Assembly: GCA_963544615.1 (NCBI GenBank) | Contig: CAUUGB010000001.1 | Location: forward strand, 22,442 to 86,441 | Length of the DNA: 64,000 nt | Direction: 5' to 3' | Source: CAUUGB01 sp963544615 | GTDB taxonomy: Bacteria; Patescibacteriota; Microgenomatia; UBA1400; PJMF01 | Shown: positions 49,066-57,509 of the stretch, piece after piece | How the letters are laid out: each line of letters begins with the position of its first letter | Numbering within the stretch: the first letter of the stretch is position 1 | Made by a program: the position numbers and the translations under genes | Notes under the pieces: model-generated | Database searches by the model: none | Seen by the model: only the letters and a program-made list of their open reading frames with translations | Told to the model about the DNA's origin: nothing

Positions 49066-49876
49066 GATGACTTTCTTGATTATCTCTCGCTGACTTGGGG
49101 GTTGATTTCTTTTTGTTATCTACTGGTTTGGAATTGGCAGCGGTTTTTCTGTTTTCAGCGCCAGACTCGCTTTTGATGTTTTTGTTTTTAGGTGGAGTTT
49201 TTTTGCTGGGGGCTTGATCGGCAATGAGCTCACCTTGTTCTAAAACTAAATGACGGGCATTAGCTACTAGAGGAATTATCTCTAAATTATGAGTAGCGAC
49301 AATCACAGTTGTCCCATAGTGATTAATGTTGCCGAGTAAAGAAATAATTGTTTGGCTGTTTTCGGCATCTAAATTACCAGTGGGTTCGTCGGCAAAAATT
49401 ACTTTGGGGGCAATTGCTAAGGCACGGGAGAGCCCCACCCTTTGCGCTTCACCACCAGAAAGTTGGGCGGGAAATTTATTTTCCAAGCCTGCCAATTTGA
49501 GGAGTTTCACTAGCTCGTTAATACGTTTGCTAATTTCACTTTTAGGCAGCTTAGCAATTTGCATGGGTAAGGCAATGTTTTCCCAGACAGTTAAATCATC
49601 AAGTAGTTGATAATCTTGAAATACTACCCCTACTTTTTGGCGGTGCTTGGCTACTTTTCGTGGTGAAAGCAAACTTAAATTATCTCCCAAAAACTCCACC
49701 GTGCCCACTGTGGGCAGCAGTTCCCGCAACAGTAAACGCAGTAAAGTAGTTTTACCACAGCCAGAGTGACCGGTAATAAAAACAAATTCCCCCTCATCAA
49801 TGGTTAAAGAAATGTTTTTTAAGGCTGGTTTATTGGTGCAACCAAAGTGGTGAGAAACATTGTTAAACCTAATCAT
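49058..49876 (-). CDS. ftsE: Cell division ATP-binding protein FtsE
   Basis: ABC ATPase with Walker A GHSGCGKTT, Q-loop VFQDYQLL, signature LSGGEAQRV, Walker B VIFADEPTG and switch His in VATHNLE. The C-terminus adds about 45 Lys/Ser-rich residues not usual in FtsE. First gene of ftsE-ftsX-C39 effector. ATG 49876 used; TTG 49879 is the longer frame. Its promoter shares the -35 region with the divergent kinase gene. Confidence 0.94.
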   Translation of the reverse strand: MIRFNNVSHHFGCTNKPALKNISLTIDEGEFVFITGHSGCGKTTLLRLLLRELLPTVGTVEFLGDNLSLLSPRKVAKHRQKVGVVFQDYQLLDDLTVWENIALPMQIAKLPKSEISKRINELVKLLKLAGLENKFPAQLSGGEAQRVGLSRALAIAPKVIFADEPTGNLDAENSQTIISLLGNINHYGTTVIVATHNLEIIPLVANARHLVLEQGELIADQAPSKKTPPKNKNIKSESGAENRKTAANSKPVDNKKKSTPKSARDNQESHHE

Positions 49877-49884
49877 CAATCATA

Positions 49885-49913
49885 AGTTTACGCAAAAAAA
49901 TATCGCTTGTCAA
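49885..49913 (-). promoter_or_regulatory. Promoter of the ftsEX operon
   Basis: TTGACA (49913-49908), 17 bases, TAAACT (49890-49885), 8 bases to ATG 49876. Confidence 0.75.
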
Positions 49914-49935
49914 GATGAGACGCCCTGTATATAAT
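49907..49935 (+). promoter_or_regulatory. Leaderless promoter of the kinase-tpiA operon
   Basis: TTGTCA (49907-49912), 17 bases, TATAAT (49930-49935), 6 bases to ATG 49942. The -35 box overlaps that of ftsE on the other strand. Confidence 0.78.
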
Positions 49936-49941
49936 AGCCTT

Positions 49942-50586
49942 ATGTCGGAAAAACAATTTGGAGATAATTTGCAGTATCAAAATATTACCATTTCTGGTTT
50001 ACCAGGATGTGGTTCCACCACTTTGCTTAATGGTTTGCGTCAATTGCTATCTCCCTATGGTTGGCGAGGTTTTTCTGGGGGTGAGTTTATGCGCGCTTAT
50101 GCTCAAGAAAAAGGTTTGTGGGATAAAAAAAATGCCGCTCATCATGACGCTAATGTTTACAGTGATGAATTTGACCGGGAGGTAGATTTTGGTATTAGAG
50201 AAAAATTACAGCAGCAAAAGCAGTGGATTATAGAATCTTGGTTGTCAGGATTTATGGCACAACAATTACCGGGAGTGCTTAAAGTGTTACTAGTTTGTCA
50301 CAGTGATGATGTGCGTATTGACAGGGTGATGAACCGTGATCAAGTTAGTGCTGAGACAGCTAAAGAAAACACTCTTTATCGTTATCAAACTAATTTAGAC
50401 AAATTCTCTCGTCTTTATGCGGCACAGTGGCAAGAATGGTTGGTGGATACTGGTAAATTAAGTGCCAGTGAGGCAATTGATTTTTGGCGCCATGAACTTT
50501 ATGATGTGGTGATTGATACCTACTATTTGTCTAAAGAAGAAAGTGTGGCTAAAGTATTAGCTGCTCTTAGGGGAGAAGAGACTTGA
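49942..50586 (+). CDS. Cytidylate kinase-like nucleotide kinase
   Basis: About 214 residues with P-loop ISGLPGCGSTTL, a lid-like region DRVMNRDQVSAE and the pattern of the cytidylate kinase 2 / archaeal CMP kinase-like family (YSDEFDREVDFGIREKL, YDVVIDTYYLS). It likely phosphorylates a nucleotide or a small substrate. The start is set by the leaderless promoter; the longer frame from 49915 would run through the -10 box. Overlaps tpiA by four bases. Confidence 0.82.
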   Translation: MSEKQFGDNLQYQNITISGLPGCGSTTLLNGLRQLLSPYGWRGFSGGEFMRAYAQEKGLWDKKNAAHHDANVYSDEFDREVDFGIREKLQQQKQWIIESWLSGFMAQQLPGVLKVLLVCHSDDVRIDRVMNRDQVSAETAKENTLYRYQTNLDKFSRLYAAQWQEWLVDTGKLSASEAIDFWRHELYDVVIDTYYLSKEESVAKVLAALRGEET

Positions 50587-51263
50587 AATATTTAATTGCT
50601 AATTGGAAAGCTAACTTAAACAGTGATCAAGTGGCCACTTTTTGTCGCAGTTGGCAAGATTTACTGCAAACTCAGCCCTTAGCTTTAGATAAACAAGCCA
50701 TTGTTTTGCCCAGTAGTATTTTTTACCAATCTCTTTGCGCGGCAAAGCGGCAATTTGCCGTGGGTTTGCAAGACATTAGCTGTTTTGATGGTGGCGCACA
50801 CACTGGTGAAGTGACCATTACTAATTTAGTAAATTTGGTTCCAAAGTATGTCCTCATTGGTCATTCGGAGCGGCGTCGTGATTATGGGGAAACCAATCAG
50901 CAAGTTGTGCGTAAAGCCAAACTGTTGTGGCAGTTGGGGAGTATCCCGATGATTTGTTTTGATTTACCCGAACTCCCTGAGCTGGCTCAATTAATGCAGC
51001 CTTTTTTGTCACACCCGGCTATCATGGCATATGAACCAGTGAGTGCAATTTCTACTTCTGGTGGAGCCGGGAATTTACCTCCAGAGCAGCTTCGAGAAAT
51101 TATTGCTCAAGTACGGCCTCATTTCGCCGATTATCCTTTAATTTATGGTGGCAGTGTGAAAGCAGCCAATGCTTCTTTGTATAGTCAAATTGTCGACGGT
51201 TTATTGGTGGGGAGTGCTTCACTTCAGGCAGAGAGCTTTTATCACATTGCTCAAGCTTTTTAA
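50583..51263 (+). CDS. tpiA: Triosephosphate isomerase, short form
   Basis: Interconverts glyceraldehyde 3-phosphate and dihydroxyacetone phosphate in glycolysis. Catalytic residues visible: Lys in NWKAN (residue 9), His in VLIGHSERR, Glu in MAYEPVSAI; phosphate loop YGGSVKAAN and LLVGSAS. At 226 residues it is shorter than the usual 250, like archaeal TIMs. The start is TTG 50583, within the previous stop (TTGA). Confidence 0.94.
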   Translation: MKYLIANWKANLNSDQVATFCRSWQDLLQTQPLALDKQAIVLPSSIFYQSLCAAKRQFAVGLQDISCFDGGAHTGEVTITNLVNLVPKYVLIGHSERRRDYGETNQQVVRKAKLLWQLGSIPMICFDLPELPELAQLMQPFLSHPAIMAYEPVSAISTSGGAGNLPPEQLREIIAQVRPHFADYPLIYGGSVKAANASLYSQIVDGLLVGSASLQAESFYHIAQAF

Positions 51264-51271
51264 GCTTTAAG

Positions 51272-52291
51272 TTAGAGTAGCTCTCGTCCCACAATCATAC
51301 TTAAGTATAGCAGATAAGTACTAAGTAAAATAATTCCTTGATAATGAGTTAACTTTGGCTTTTTTTGACCGCGCACCATTAGCAGTACCAAACTAAAGGT
51401 GAGCAAATTAATCCACAAATCAAAGTGTAATTCACTATTTATTTTAATGGGGGCAATCATGCCGGCTACACCTAAAATTAACAAAGTGTTTAAAATACCA
51501 CTGCCGACAATATTACCCACAGCCAAATCGGCTTCTTTTCTTAAAGCGCAGATAATGCTAGTAACTAATTCTGGTAAACTGGTGCCTACGGCCACAATAG
51601 TTAAACCAATCAAAACTTGAGAAATCCCCAGTTGGGTGGCAATGATTTTTGCTCCTTCTACTGTGATAGTGCCGCCAAAAATTAAAACTACTAGTCCCAC
51701 CACAATTAAATAAACATCACGTCCCAGCCAGCCAATTTTGAGTTTGGGGTGAGATTTACTGGTGGGGCACTTTTTATTGGTTGATGGCGCCTTAGTTTTG
51801 CCAGCATAAATAGTATAAGCTAAATAGCTAGCGGCGCCAAAAAGCAGAATGACAGCGGGGATAGTGCCAATTTGCCCTAAATGATAAAAAAGTAGCAGTA
51901 GTAAAGAGGCAGCTATGGCCACTGGTGTGTCAACCATTACGGTGGAGCGAGCCACTTTAATGGGGCTAATTAAAGCTGTTATTCCCAAAATTAAAAACAC
52001 ATTAGAAATATTACTGCCCACAATATTGCTTAAGGCAATGTCGCTGCTGCCAGTTAAAGCGGCATTAACGCTGACAACCATTTCTGGCAAACTGGTGCCT
52101 ATGGCCACAATAGTTAAACCAATCATGAGTGATGATACTCCCCAACATTTGGCCATATGGCTAGCGCCGGCAACCAGCCAGTCAGCTCCTTTCCACAGAC
52201 CAATCACGCCCATGGCGAGTAAAACCATCCCTAGCCAAATTGAAGTAGTAGGTAATTGAGTAGTAATAGTAGTTATCAGGTGAGAAATCAC
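51272..52291 (-). CDS. Calcium/sodium antiporter family membrane protein (YrbG-like)
   Basis: Ten or so helices with the two inverted alpha repeats of CaCA exchangers: IGLTIVAIGTSLPEMVVS...IVGSNISNVFLILG in the first half and IGLTIVAVGTSLPELVTS...IVGSGILNTLLILG in the second. It exchanges Ca2+ or another cation for Na+ or H+. Start placed at GTG 52291, 7 bases after a TAAAAT box; the longer frame starts at TTG 52333. Confidence 0.9.
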   Translation of the reverse strand: MISHLITTITTQLPTTSIWLGMVLLAMGVIGLWKGADWLVAGASHMAKCWGVSSLMIGLTIVAIGTSLPEMVVSVNAALTGSSDIALSNIVGSNISNVFLILGITALISPIKVARSTVMVDTPVAIAASLLLLLFYHLGQIGTIPAVILLFGAASYLAYTIYAGKTKAPSTNKKCPTSKSHPKLKIGWLGRDVYLIVVGLVVLIFGGTITVEGAKIIATQLGISQVLIGLTIVAVGTSLPELVTSIICALRKEADLAVGNIVGSGILNTLLILGVAGMIAPIKINSELHFDLWINLLTFSLVLLMVRGQKKPKLTHYQGIILLSTYLLYLSMIVGRELL

Positions 52292-52298
52292 GTTCTCT

Positions 52299-52304
52299 AT
52301 TTTA
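52299..52304 (-). promoter_or_regulatory. -10 box for the antiporter gene
   Basis: TAAAAT, 7 bases before GTG 52291; no clear -35 box. Confidence 0.45.
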
Positions 52305-52349
52305 GCATTAAAGCTGTTGATGAGCGCAGCCAATAGTTGCTAGTGGTGA

Positions 52350-52358
52350 TGATATAAT
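52350..52358 (+). promoter_or_regulatory. Leaderless extended -10 promoter of secG
   Basis: TGATATAAT ending 6 bases before ATG 52365. Confidence 0.75.
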
Positions 52359-52364
52359 ACGATT

Positions 52365-52574
52365 ATGTTGATGGTTTTCCAAGTAATTTTAGGGGTGGTT
52401 ATTGTGTCTTGTATTCTTTTGCAATCTCAAGATGCTGGTTTAGGTTTTTGGGGTGGTGGTGGGGAAACTTACACCACCAAAAGAGGTTTGGAAAAGGTGA
52501 TTTTTTATGTCACCATTATTGCCATTATTCTGTTTGTCTTTCTCTCTTTTGTTAATTTGCTGCAGCAAAGTTAA
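52365..52574 (+). CDS. secG: Preprotein translocase subunit SecG
   Basis: 69 residues with two membrane helices and the SecG pattern ILLQSQDAGLGFWGGGGETYTTKRGLEKVIFYVTII (cited as LLQSQDAGLG and TKRGLEK). SecG supports SecYEG protein export, which the many secreted proteins here require. Leaderless promoter 6 bases upstream. Confidence 0.93.
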   Translation: MLMVFQVILGVVIVSCILLQSQDAGLGFWGGGGETYTTKRGLEKVIFYVTIIAIILFVFLSFVNLLQQS

Positions 52575-52622
52575 TTCTCTCTCTAGCTGCTGGCAGCATA
52601 TTTTTGCCACTTAAGTGCATAG

Positions 52623-52628
52623 TATAAT
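52623..52628 (+). promoter_or_regulatory. Leaderless-type -10 box for the solute-binding protein
   Basis: TATAAT, 6 bases before ATG 52635. Confidence 0.65.
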
Positions 52629-52634
52629 AATTTG

Positions 52635-54053
52635 ATGAGAAAAATTTATTGGTATTTGTTAGCTTATCTTAAAAAGCATGGTTTAAAAGCCATTTTAGTG
52701 GTGGCAATTGGGGTGGGATGTTTTTCTTTGCTGCTGCCTTTGCTGCAAAAAAACTTTGCTCATCGCACTACCCACTATATTGCTATTATTGGTGAATATG
52801 ATTTGCATAATTTGCCCCCAGTAGTTAAAGATCAACTTTCTTTAGGCTTAATGGAGGTAGATACCGACGGTTCTTTTTTGCCTGCTTTAGCGAGCGAATT
52901 GACTATTGATAGTACTGGTACCCGTTATGTATTTAGTTTTAATCAAGAACATTATTGGCATGACGGCAAAATTTTTTCTCCTGCTGATGTAGTTTATCCC
53001 CTCCAAGAAGTGCAAGTGACTGCCAGTGATACCCAATTAATTTATCAACTACCAGCAGTGTCGGCTGCTTTTCCGCAGCATTTGGTAGAACCTTTGCTGC
53101 GATTTGAGCAGCAAAAAAGGTGGTGGTGGCAGAGAGAAATGGTTTACGGTTTGGGTAAGGTGAGTTTGCTGGATTACACTTACACTAATCGCTGGCAAAA
53201 CAGTTTGTCACAAGTAGTGCTTTTTGATCATCAAACCAAAGAGCGGTGGATTTATCGCTTTTATCATACTCAAGCTCAAGCAATTACTGCTTATAAATTA
53301 GGTGAGGTTGATGTGCTTTTTGAAATTACCAATCTGAGTGAAATTAAAGATTGGGAAACTACTTTAGTCCAAGAGCGCTTACTGCCAGACCAATATTTGG
53401 TGGTGTTTTTTAATTGCTCTTTGCCCCAATTTACTCGTAGTGTGCGTCAAGCTTTAAGTTATGCTTTAGAAAAAGAGCGGGCTGGTTACACTCGTGCCCC
53501 TGGGCCAATTGCTGAGAGTTCTTGGGCATATTTTAAGGGTTTAAATCATTATGAAAAAAATCTGGATTTAGCGATTGAGCGTTTGTTAGATAATTTGCCT
53601 GAAGAAAAATTGGAGCTTAATCTCACTACCACGACTGCTTATTATGATATTGCTAGCCAAATTAAAAAGGAGTGGGAAGATTTGGGTGCTAAGGCTGCCA
53701 GTGTTTGTCGCAGTAAAAGCGAAATTAAAGACAAAACTGCTTGTGAGTATTTAGCTTTACAAGTGAATGTACAGACAGTTACCTTTCCCGATACTAATAA
53801 TTTTCAAACTTTACTTATTGGTCAACAAGTTACCAATGATCCCGACCAATACGGTTTATGGCATTCCGATTTAGCCACTAATTTTACTCATTATAAAAAT
53901 ACCAAGGTTGACAGTTTGCTGGAAAAAGGTCGCCAAACTATTGATACTAAAGAACGGTTGGCTATTTATCAAGATTTTCAACAAAATTTACTCGATGATC
54001 CACCTGCGATATTTTTGTGGAACTTAAAAAGTTACGATTTAGTACGCTATTAG
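52635..54053 (+). CDS. Membrane-anchored solute-binding protein, family 5 (peptide/nickel type)
   Basis: An N-terminal membrane helix (about 15-35) anchors an SBP_bac_5 domain: GLMEVDTDGSFLPALASELTIDSTGTRYVFSFNQ (cited as GSFLPALASEL), HYWHDGKIFSPADVVYPL, VFFNCSLPQFTRSVRQALSYALEK and NDPDQYGLWHSDLATNFTHYKN (cited as NDPDQYGLWHS). These proteins capture oligopeptides for an ABC importer; no permease genes are in view. It is somewhat shorter than usual (about 500-550). Confidence 0.88.
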   Translation: MRKIYWYLLAYLKKHGLKAILVVAIGVGCFSLLLPLLQKNFAHRTTHYIAIIGEYDLHNLPPVVKDQLSLGLMEVDTDGSFLPALASELTIDSTGTRYVFSFNQEHYWHDGKIFSPADVVYPLQEVQVTASDTQLIYQLPAVSAAFPQHLVEPLLRFEQQKRWWWQREMVYGLGKVSLLDYTYTNRWQNSLSQVVLFDHQTKERWIYRFYHTQAQAITAYKLGEVDVLFEITNLSEIKDWETTLVQERLLPDQYLVVFFNCSLPQFTRSVRQALSYALEKERAGYTRAPGPIAESSWAYFKGLNHYEKNLDLAIERLLDNLPEEKLELNLTTTTAYYDIASQIKKEWEDLGAKAASVCRSKSEIKDKTACEYLALQVNVQTVTFPDTNNFQTLLIGQQVTNDPDQYGLWHSDLATNFTHYKNTKVDSLLEKGRQTIDTKERLAIYQDFQQNLLDDPPAIFLWNLKSYDLVRY

Positions 54054-54826
54054 GGTGTGGCTAATTTGCCCACTGCCAAGCGAGGTAAATTGTTAAAGTC
54101 GGGGTAAATATGCCAGTGGTATTTTTGCCCTAAAGTGGCAAATTTTTTTTGTTGACTGGGGTCAATTTCTAAATAAATGCTGGTGGGGGGATTATCTAAG
54201 TGAGAACATTGGGTTAAAAGTTTTTTAATTAACTGCCAGCCATCGCTGCCACCGTTGAGAGCTAAATGTGGTTCATAATTTTTGACACTTTTGGGCAAAT
54301 GGGCTAATTCGCTTTTGGGAATATAAGGTAAGTTGGCAATTAAAAACCAAGGAGTTTTAGCTGGCAGTAGTTTCCCCAAAGCTACTAACAGATTGGCTCG
54401 CAGCAAAATTATTCTTTGTTGCAGGTGATATTTAGCGACATTTTTTTGGGCAATTTGCAGGGCTGGAGTACTAATATCGCTGGCTAAAATTTTTCCGGGA
54501 AGTTTTTTTTGGGTGAGCGCTCGAGCGAGGGCAATTGCCAAAGCACCACTACCAGTGCCAATATCTACCCCCACAATTTGTTCGCTGCTGGCACAGCGAG
54601 CAATTTGGCAGCAGCGGGGCAAACACAGTTGGTAAAGAGTTTCTGTTTCCAAGCGGGGAATGAGGGTAGCTGGGGAAACATGCAGAGATAAATCTAAAAA
54701 TGCTGCTTGACCGCACAGGTAAGCAGTTGGAGTTTCCTCACTACTTTGTTCCAGTTGTGCTAATTGCTGACTATTCCAGCCGTGCTGGCACAGCCAATTT
54801 TTTTCCCAGGCAAGCAGTTTAGGCAC
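54050..54826 (-). CDS. prmC: Release factor glutamine methyltransferase PrmC (HemK), NLPY variant
   Basis: Methylates the GGQ glutamine of peptide release factors. The N-terminal helical domain is short; then PRLETETL, SAM motif VGVDIGTGSGALAIALA, ASDIS and the active-site NLPYIP (165-168), where NPPY is usual. 258 residues. Overlaps nnrD by 8 bases, forming an operon. Confidence 0.9.
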   Translation of the reverse strand: MPKLLAWEKNWLCQHGWNSQQLAQLEQSSEETPTAYLCGQAAFLDLSLHVSPATLIPRLETETLYQLCLPRCCQIARCASSEQIVGVDIGTGSGALAIALARALTQKKLPGKILASDISTPALQIAQKNVAKYHLQQRIILLRANLLVALGKLLPAKTPWFLIANLPYIPKSELAHLPKSVKNYEPHLALNGGSDGWQLIKKLLTQCSHLDNPPTSIYLEIDPSQQKKFATLGQKYHWHIYPDFNNLPRLAVGKLATP

Positions 54827-55679
54827 AAATTAATTCCCATAAAGCGGCCGGAACATTTTGGCATAAAGTGGTAGTGGTAAAAAATGGCCCCATTTGCCTA
54901 TAAAGCTTTTCTGCGGCGGCTTTAATGCTGCGACTAGCCCAGTAGGCGGCACTTACAGCAGAGTTATAACAATAAAGTCCGGCAGCAGTGCCAGCTAAAA
55001 CATCGCCGCTGCCGCCTTTAGTGAGCCCAGCATTACCACCTTTAATTTCTGCCAACATTTCGCCACCACCATAAATTTGGTCTACAATGGATTTTTTTAG
55101 TATGGTAGTTTGCTGTAATTGCGCTTTTTGCTGGGTGCTTTGGCAGCGGTTAATTAGCCCCTCGTATTCTAATTGATGTGGAGTGAGCAAACAGTATTGA
55201 TTGAGCAAATGTGGTTCTACCATTTGTAAAGCTCCAGCATCTAAAACAAACTTTTTCTCGCTGAAATTAGCAAGCAAAAAGTTGGTGATTAGATAGGTAT
55301 TTTCTTGCCACTGGGTGTGGCTTAAACTCTGGGCATTAACTTTTTGACTACTTAAGAGTTCTTGCAGTTGTTGTTCTTGACGCTCCCCTCGTGTCATTCC
55401 CGGACCTAGTAAAATTACATCAGCTTGTTTGGCATATTCAATGAGGTGTTGGCGCTCAATCACTATCCCATCACGAAAACCATTTTTGGCGAATTTAATT
55501 AACTCGTTATTTTCACTGGTGCTGGCATAAAAAACCATGTCGACTAAGTGAGCCGCAATACTGGCACTCCATAAACTAGCAGCGTGAAAAAGTTTAGAGC
55601 CACCCACAATGAGCAATTTACCGTTTTGAGTTTTATGCGCTGTGCTGGCTGGTAAATTAAGTTTGAATGCTGCTGACAT
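54819..55679 (-). CDS. nnrD: ADP/ATP-dependent NAD(P)H-hydrate dehydratase
   Basis: Repairs hydrated NAD(P)H. About 286 residues with the ribokinase-like fold: GKLLIVGGSKLFHAA, VILLGPGMTRG, VLDAGAL, LLTPHQLEYEGL and LTKGGSGDVLAGTAAG carrying the catalytic Asp. The epimerase half found in many NnrDE fusions is absent. Start moved to ATG 55679 because a leaderless promoter (TATAAT 55691-55686) sits 6 bases before it; the longer frame from 55775 runs through the RNase J promoter. Confidence 0.92.
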   Translation of the reverse strand: MSAAFKLNLPASTAHKTQNGKLLIVGGSKLFHAASLWSASIAAHLVDMVFYASTSENNELIKFAKNGFRDGIVIERQHLIEYAKQADVILLGPGMTRGERQEQQLQELLSSQKVNAQSLSHTQWQENTYLITNFLLANFSEKKFVLDAGALQMVEPHLLNQYCLLTPHQLEYEGLINRCQSTQQKAQLQQTTILKKSIVDQIYGGGEMLAEIKGGNAGLTKGGSGDVLAGTAAGLYCYNSAVSAAYWASRSIKAAAEKLYRQMGPFFTTTTLCQNVPAALWELICA

Positions 55680-55685
55680 CAAGCT

Positions 55686-55691
55686 ATTATA
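55686..55691 (-). promoter_or_regulatory. Leaderless-type -10 box for nnrD-prmC
   Basis: TATAAT on the minus strand, 6 bases before ATG 55679. Confidence 0.7.
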
Positions 55692-55705
55692 ATCTAAAAC
55701 TGCGT

Positions 55706-55711
55706 TATAAT
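55706..55711 (+). promoter_or_regulatory. -10 box of RNase J
   Basis: TATAAT, 8 bases before ATG 55720 and only 2 before ATG 55714, so the second ATG is the likelier start. Confidence 0.7.
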
Positions 55712-55719
55712 TAATGTCT

Positions 55720-57441
55720 ATGGCACAAAATAAATCAGATGCAGATAAGTTACTGCTTTTTCCTTTGGGTGGCATTGCACGAGTGACCCAGAATATGTAT
55801 GTTTACCAGTATCGTGAGGAAATGCTGCTTTTTGATTGTGGCATTGGTTTTCCGGATATCCAAATGCCGGGGGCAGATATTTTAATTCCCGATATTTCCT
55901 ACTTAAAACAGCAGCTGAGTTTGGGAAAGAAAATTGTGGGTCAGGTACTCACTCATGGTCACGATGACCATATTGCTGCTTTGCCTTACTTACTGCCTTT
56001 GCTGCCAGATTTTCCTATTTACGCATCTAAATTGACCGCTGGTTTTGCCAGTAATCGTTTGTTGGACGCTGGTAATGTTCATCCTATTGAAGTCCTTCAA
56101 GATAGACAGCGCTTACAAATTGGGCAATATTTTGCCATTACTCCTTTTGCTCTGACTCACTCGGTACCCGACACCAAACATTTTTTGCTAGAAACTCCGG
56201 TGGGCAATATTTATCACGGCAGCGATTTTAAGTTAGATGAAGCTCCAGTAGATGGAGTGCTGCCAGATTATGAGTTTATCAAACAAGTTAAAAACAAAGG
56301 GATTAGCCTGATGTTGACTGACTCGCTGGGAGTAGAAAAAGATGAGTGGACTAAATCAGAAAGTAGTGTTAAAGATCAGTTGTTAGCCGAAATGACCCAG
56401 GTGAAGGGTAAAATTTTGGTGACTTTAATGAGTAGTAATATTCATCGCATTAAACAGGTTTGGGATGTGGCCGCTAAAATTAAGCGCCGAGTGGCTTTAA
56501 TTGGCAGAAGTGTGGAACAGAATGTCAATACTGCCATGGAACTGGGTTTTATCAGCGATGATAGCGGGGTGTTAATTAATAAAAAAGAAATCAAAGACTA
56601 CGCTGATGAGCAGTTAGTTTTAATTATTGCTGGCTCTCAAGGTCAGGAAGGTTCATCATTAGTACGCGCCATTTATGGCAGTCACCGGGAAATTCATTTA
56701 ACCGATGGCGATAAAGTAATTTTTTCTGCTGATGCTATTCCTGGCAATGAACTCTCTTATTACGGAGCAATTGATGAGCTTTGTATTAATGGAATAGCGG
56801 TAGTTTATCCAGCTATTAATGCGGGTATTCATCAGTCTGGTCATGCCCGTCGCCGGGAACTGCAAAAGCTGCTTACTTTGGTATCTCCCAAGTGTGTCAT
56901 GCCCATTGGGGGTAATAATCGCCATCGAGTTATGTACCGGCAGTTGGTGGCAGCCCCACTAGGATATCAGCAGCAACAGGTAATTTTACCTCAAGAAGGC
57001 GATATTTTGTCTTTAAGCAGTCAGGGAGTCATTGCTAAAGCAGGTAATGTTAATTTACGTCCTCAAATTGTTGATGGTTTGGGGATTGGTGATGTGGGTC
57101 CCGCGGTTTTGTCAGACAGGCGAGCTTTGGGACAAGCAGGGATGATTATTGTTTTAATTAAACGCTACAAAGATAAAAAACAAGCTGGCAGTGTGGTGTT
57201 GGCTAAACATAATTTGGCACTGCAAGATATCAGGGTGATTTCGCGTGGTTTTGTGTTTATGAAGGGAGCAGATGACGTGTTGACTTTTATTAAACAAAAA
57301 ACTGGGCAATTAGCTGGTAAGTTTTTTGACCCACAAAAAATTGAGCAGTCTGAGCGAGCAATTGAAAAAGGCTTAGCTCGAGAGCTTTTCCAGATAATTG
57401 CCCGAGAGCCAATGATTGAGGTCGAAGTGGTAGAAGTTTAA
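55720..57441 (+). CDS. rnj: Ribonuclease J
   Basis: Metallo-beta-lactamase/beta-CASP 5'-3' exo- and endoribonuclease. LLFDCGIGFP, the zinc motif LTHGHDDHIAALP, IYHGSDFKLDEAP, the beta-CASP region TLMSSNIHRIKQV, IAGSQGQEGSSLVRA and VYPAINAGIHQSGHARRREL are visible, followed by the C-terminal domain. 573 residues, normal. With RNase Y at 45280 the organism has the Gram-positive-type RNA decay pair. Confidence 0.95.
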   Translation: MAQNKSDADKLLLFPLGGIARVTQNMYVYQYREEMLLFDCGIGFPDIQMPGADILIPDISYLKQQLSLGKKIVGQVLTHGHDDHIAALPYLLPLLPDFPIYASKLTAGFASNRLLDAGNVHPIEVLQDRQRLQIGQYFAITPFALTHSVPDTKHFLLETPVGNIYHGSDFKLDEAPVDGVLPDYEFIKQVKNKGISLMLTDSLGVEKDEWTKSESSVKDQLLAEMTQVKGKILVTLMSSNIHRIKQVWDVAAKIKRRVALIGRSVEQNVNTAMELGFISDDSGVLINKKEIKDYADEQLVLIIAGSQGQEGSSLVRAIYGSHREIHLTDGDKVIFSADAIPGNELSYYGAIDELCINGIAVVYPAINAGIHQSGHARRRELQKLLTLVSPKCVMPIGGNNRHRVMYRQLVAAPLGYQQQQVILPQEGDILSLSSQGVIAKAGNVNLRPQIVDGLGIGDVGPAVLSDRRALGQAGMIIVLIKRYKDKKQAGSVVLAKHNLALQDIRVISRGFVFMKGADDVLTFIKQKTGQLAGKFFDPQKIEQSERAIEKGLARELFQIIAREPMIEVEVVEV

Positions 57442-57457
57442 GCGTTTTGGGTTAATA

Positions 57458-57486
57458 TTGCGCCTGCTTTATTGAGCGTGTATAAT
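57458..57486 (+). promoter_or_regulatory. Promoter of the response regulator gene
   Basis: TTGCGC (57458-57463), 17 bases, TATAAT (57481-57486). A leaderless start at GTG 57495 (8 bases on) is possible besides ATG 57510. Confidence 0.6.
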
Positions 57487-57509
57487 CAGTGGTAGTGAGG
57501 AAATCAGTT

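Noticed and set aside
55680..55775. Longer start for nnrD at 55775
   Set aside because: It would run through the divergent RNase J start and promoter; a leaderless promoter fits ATG 55679.
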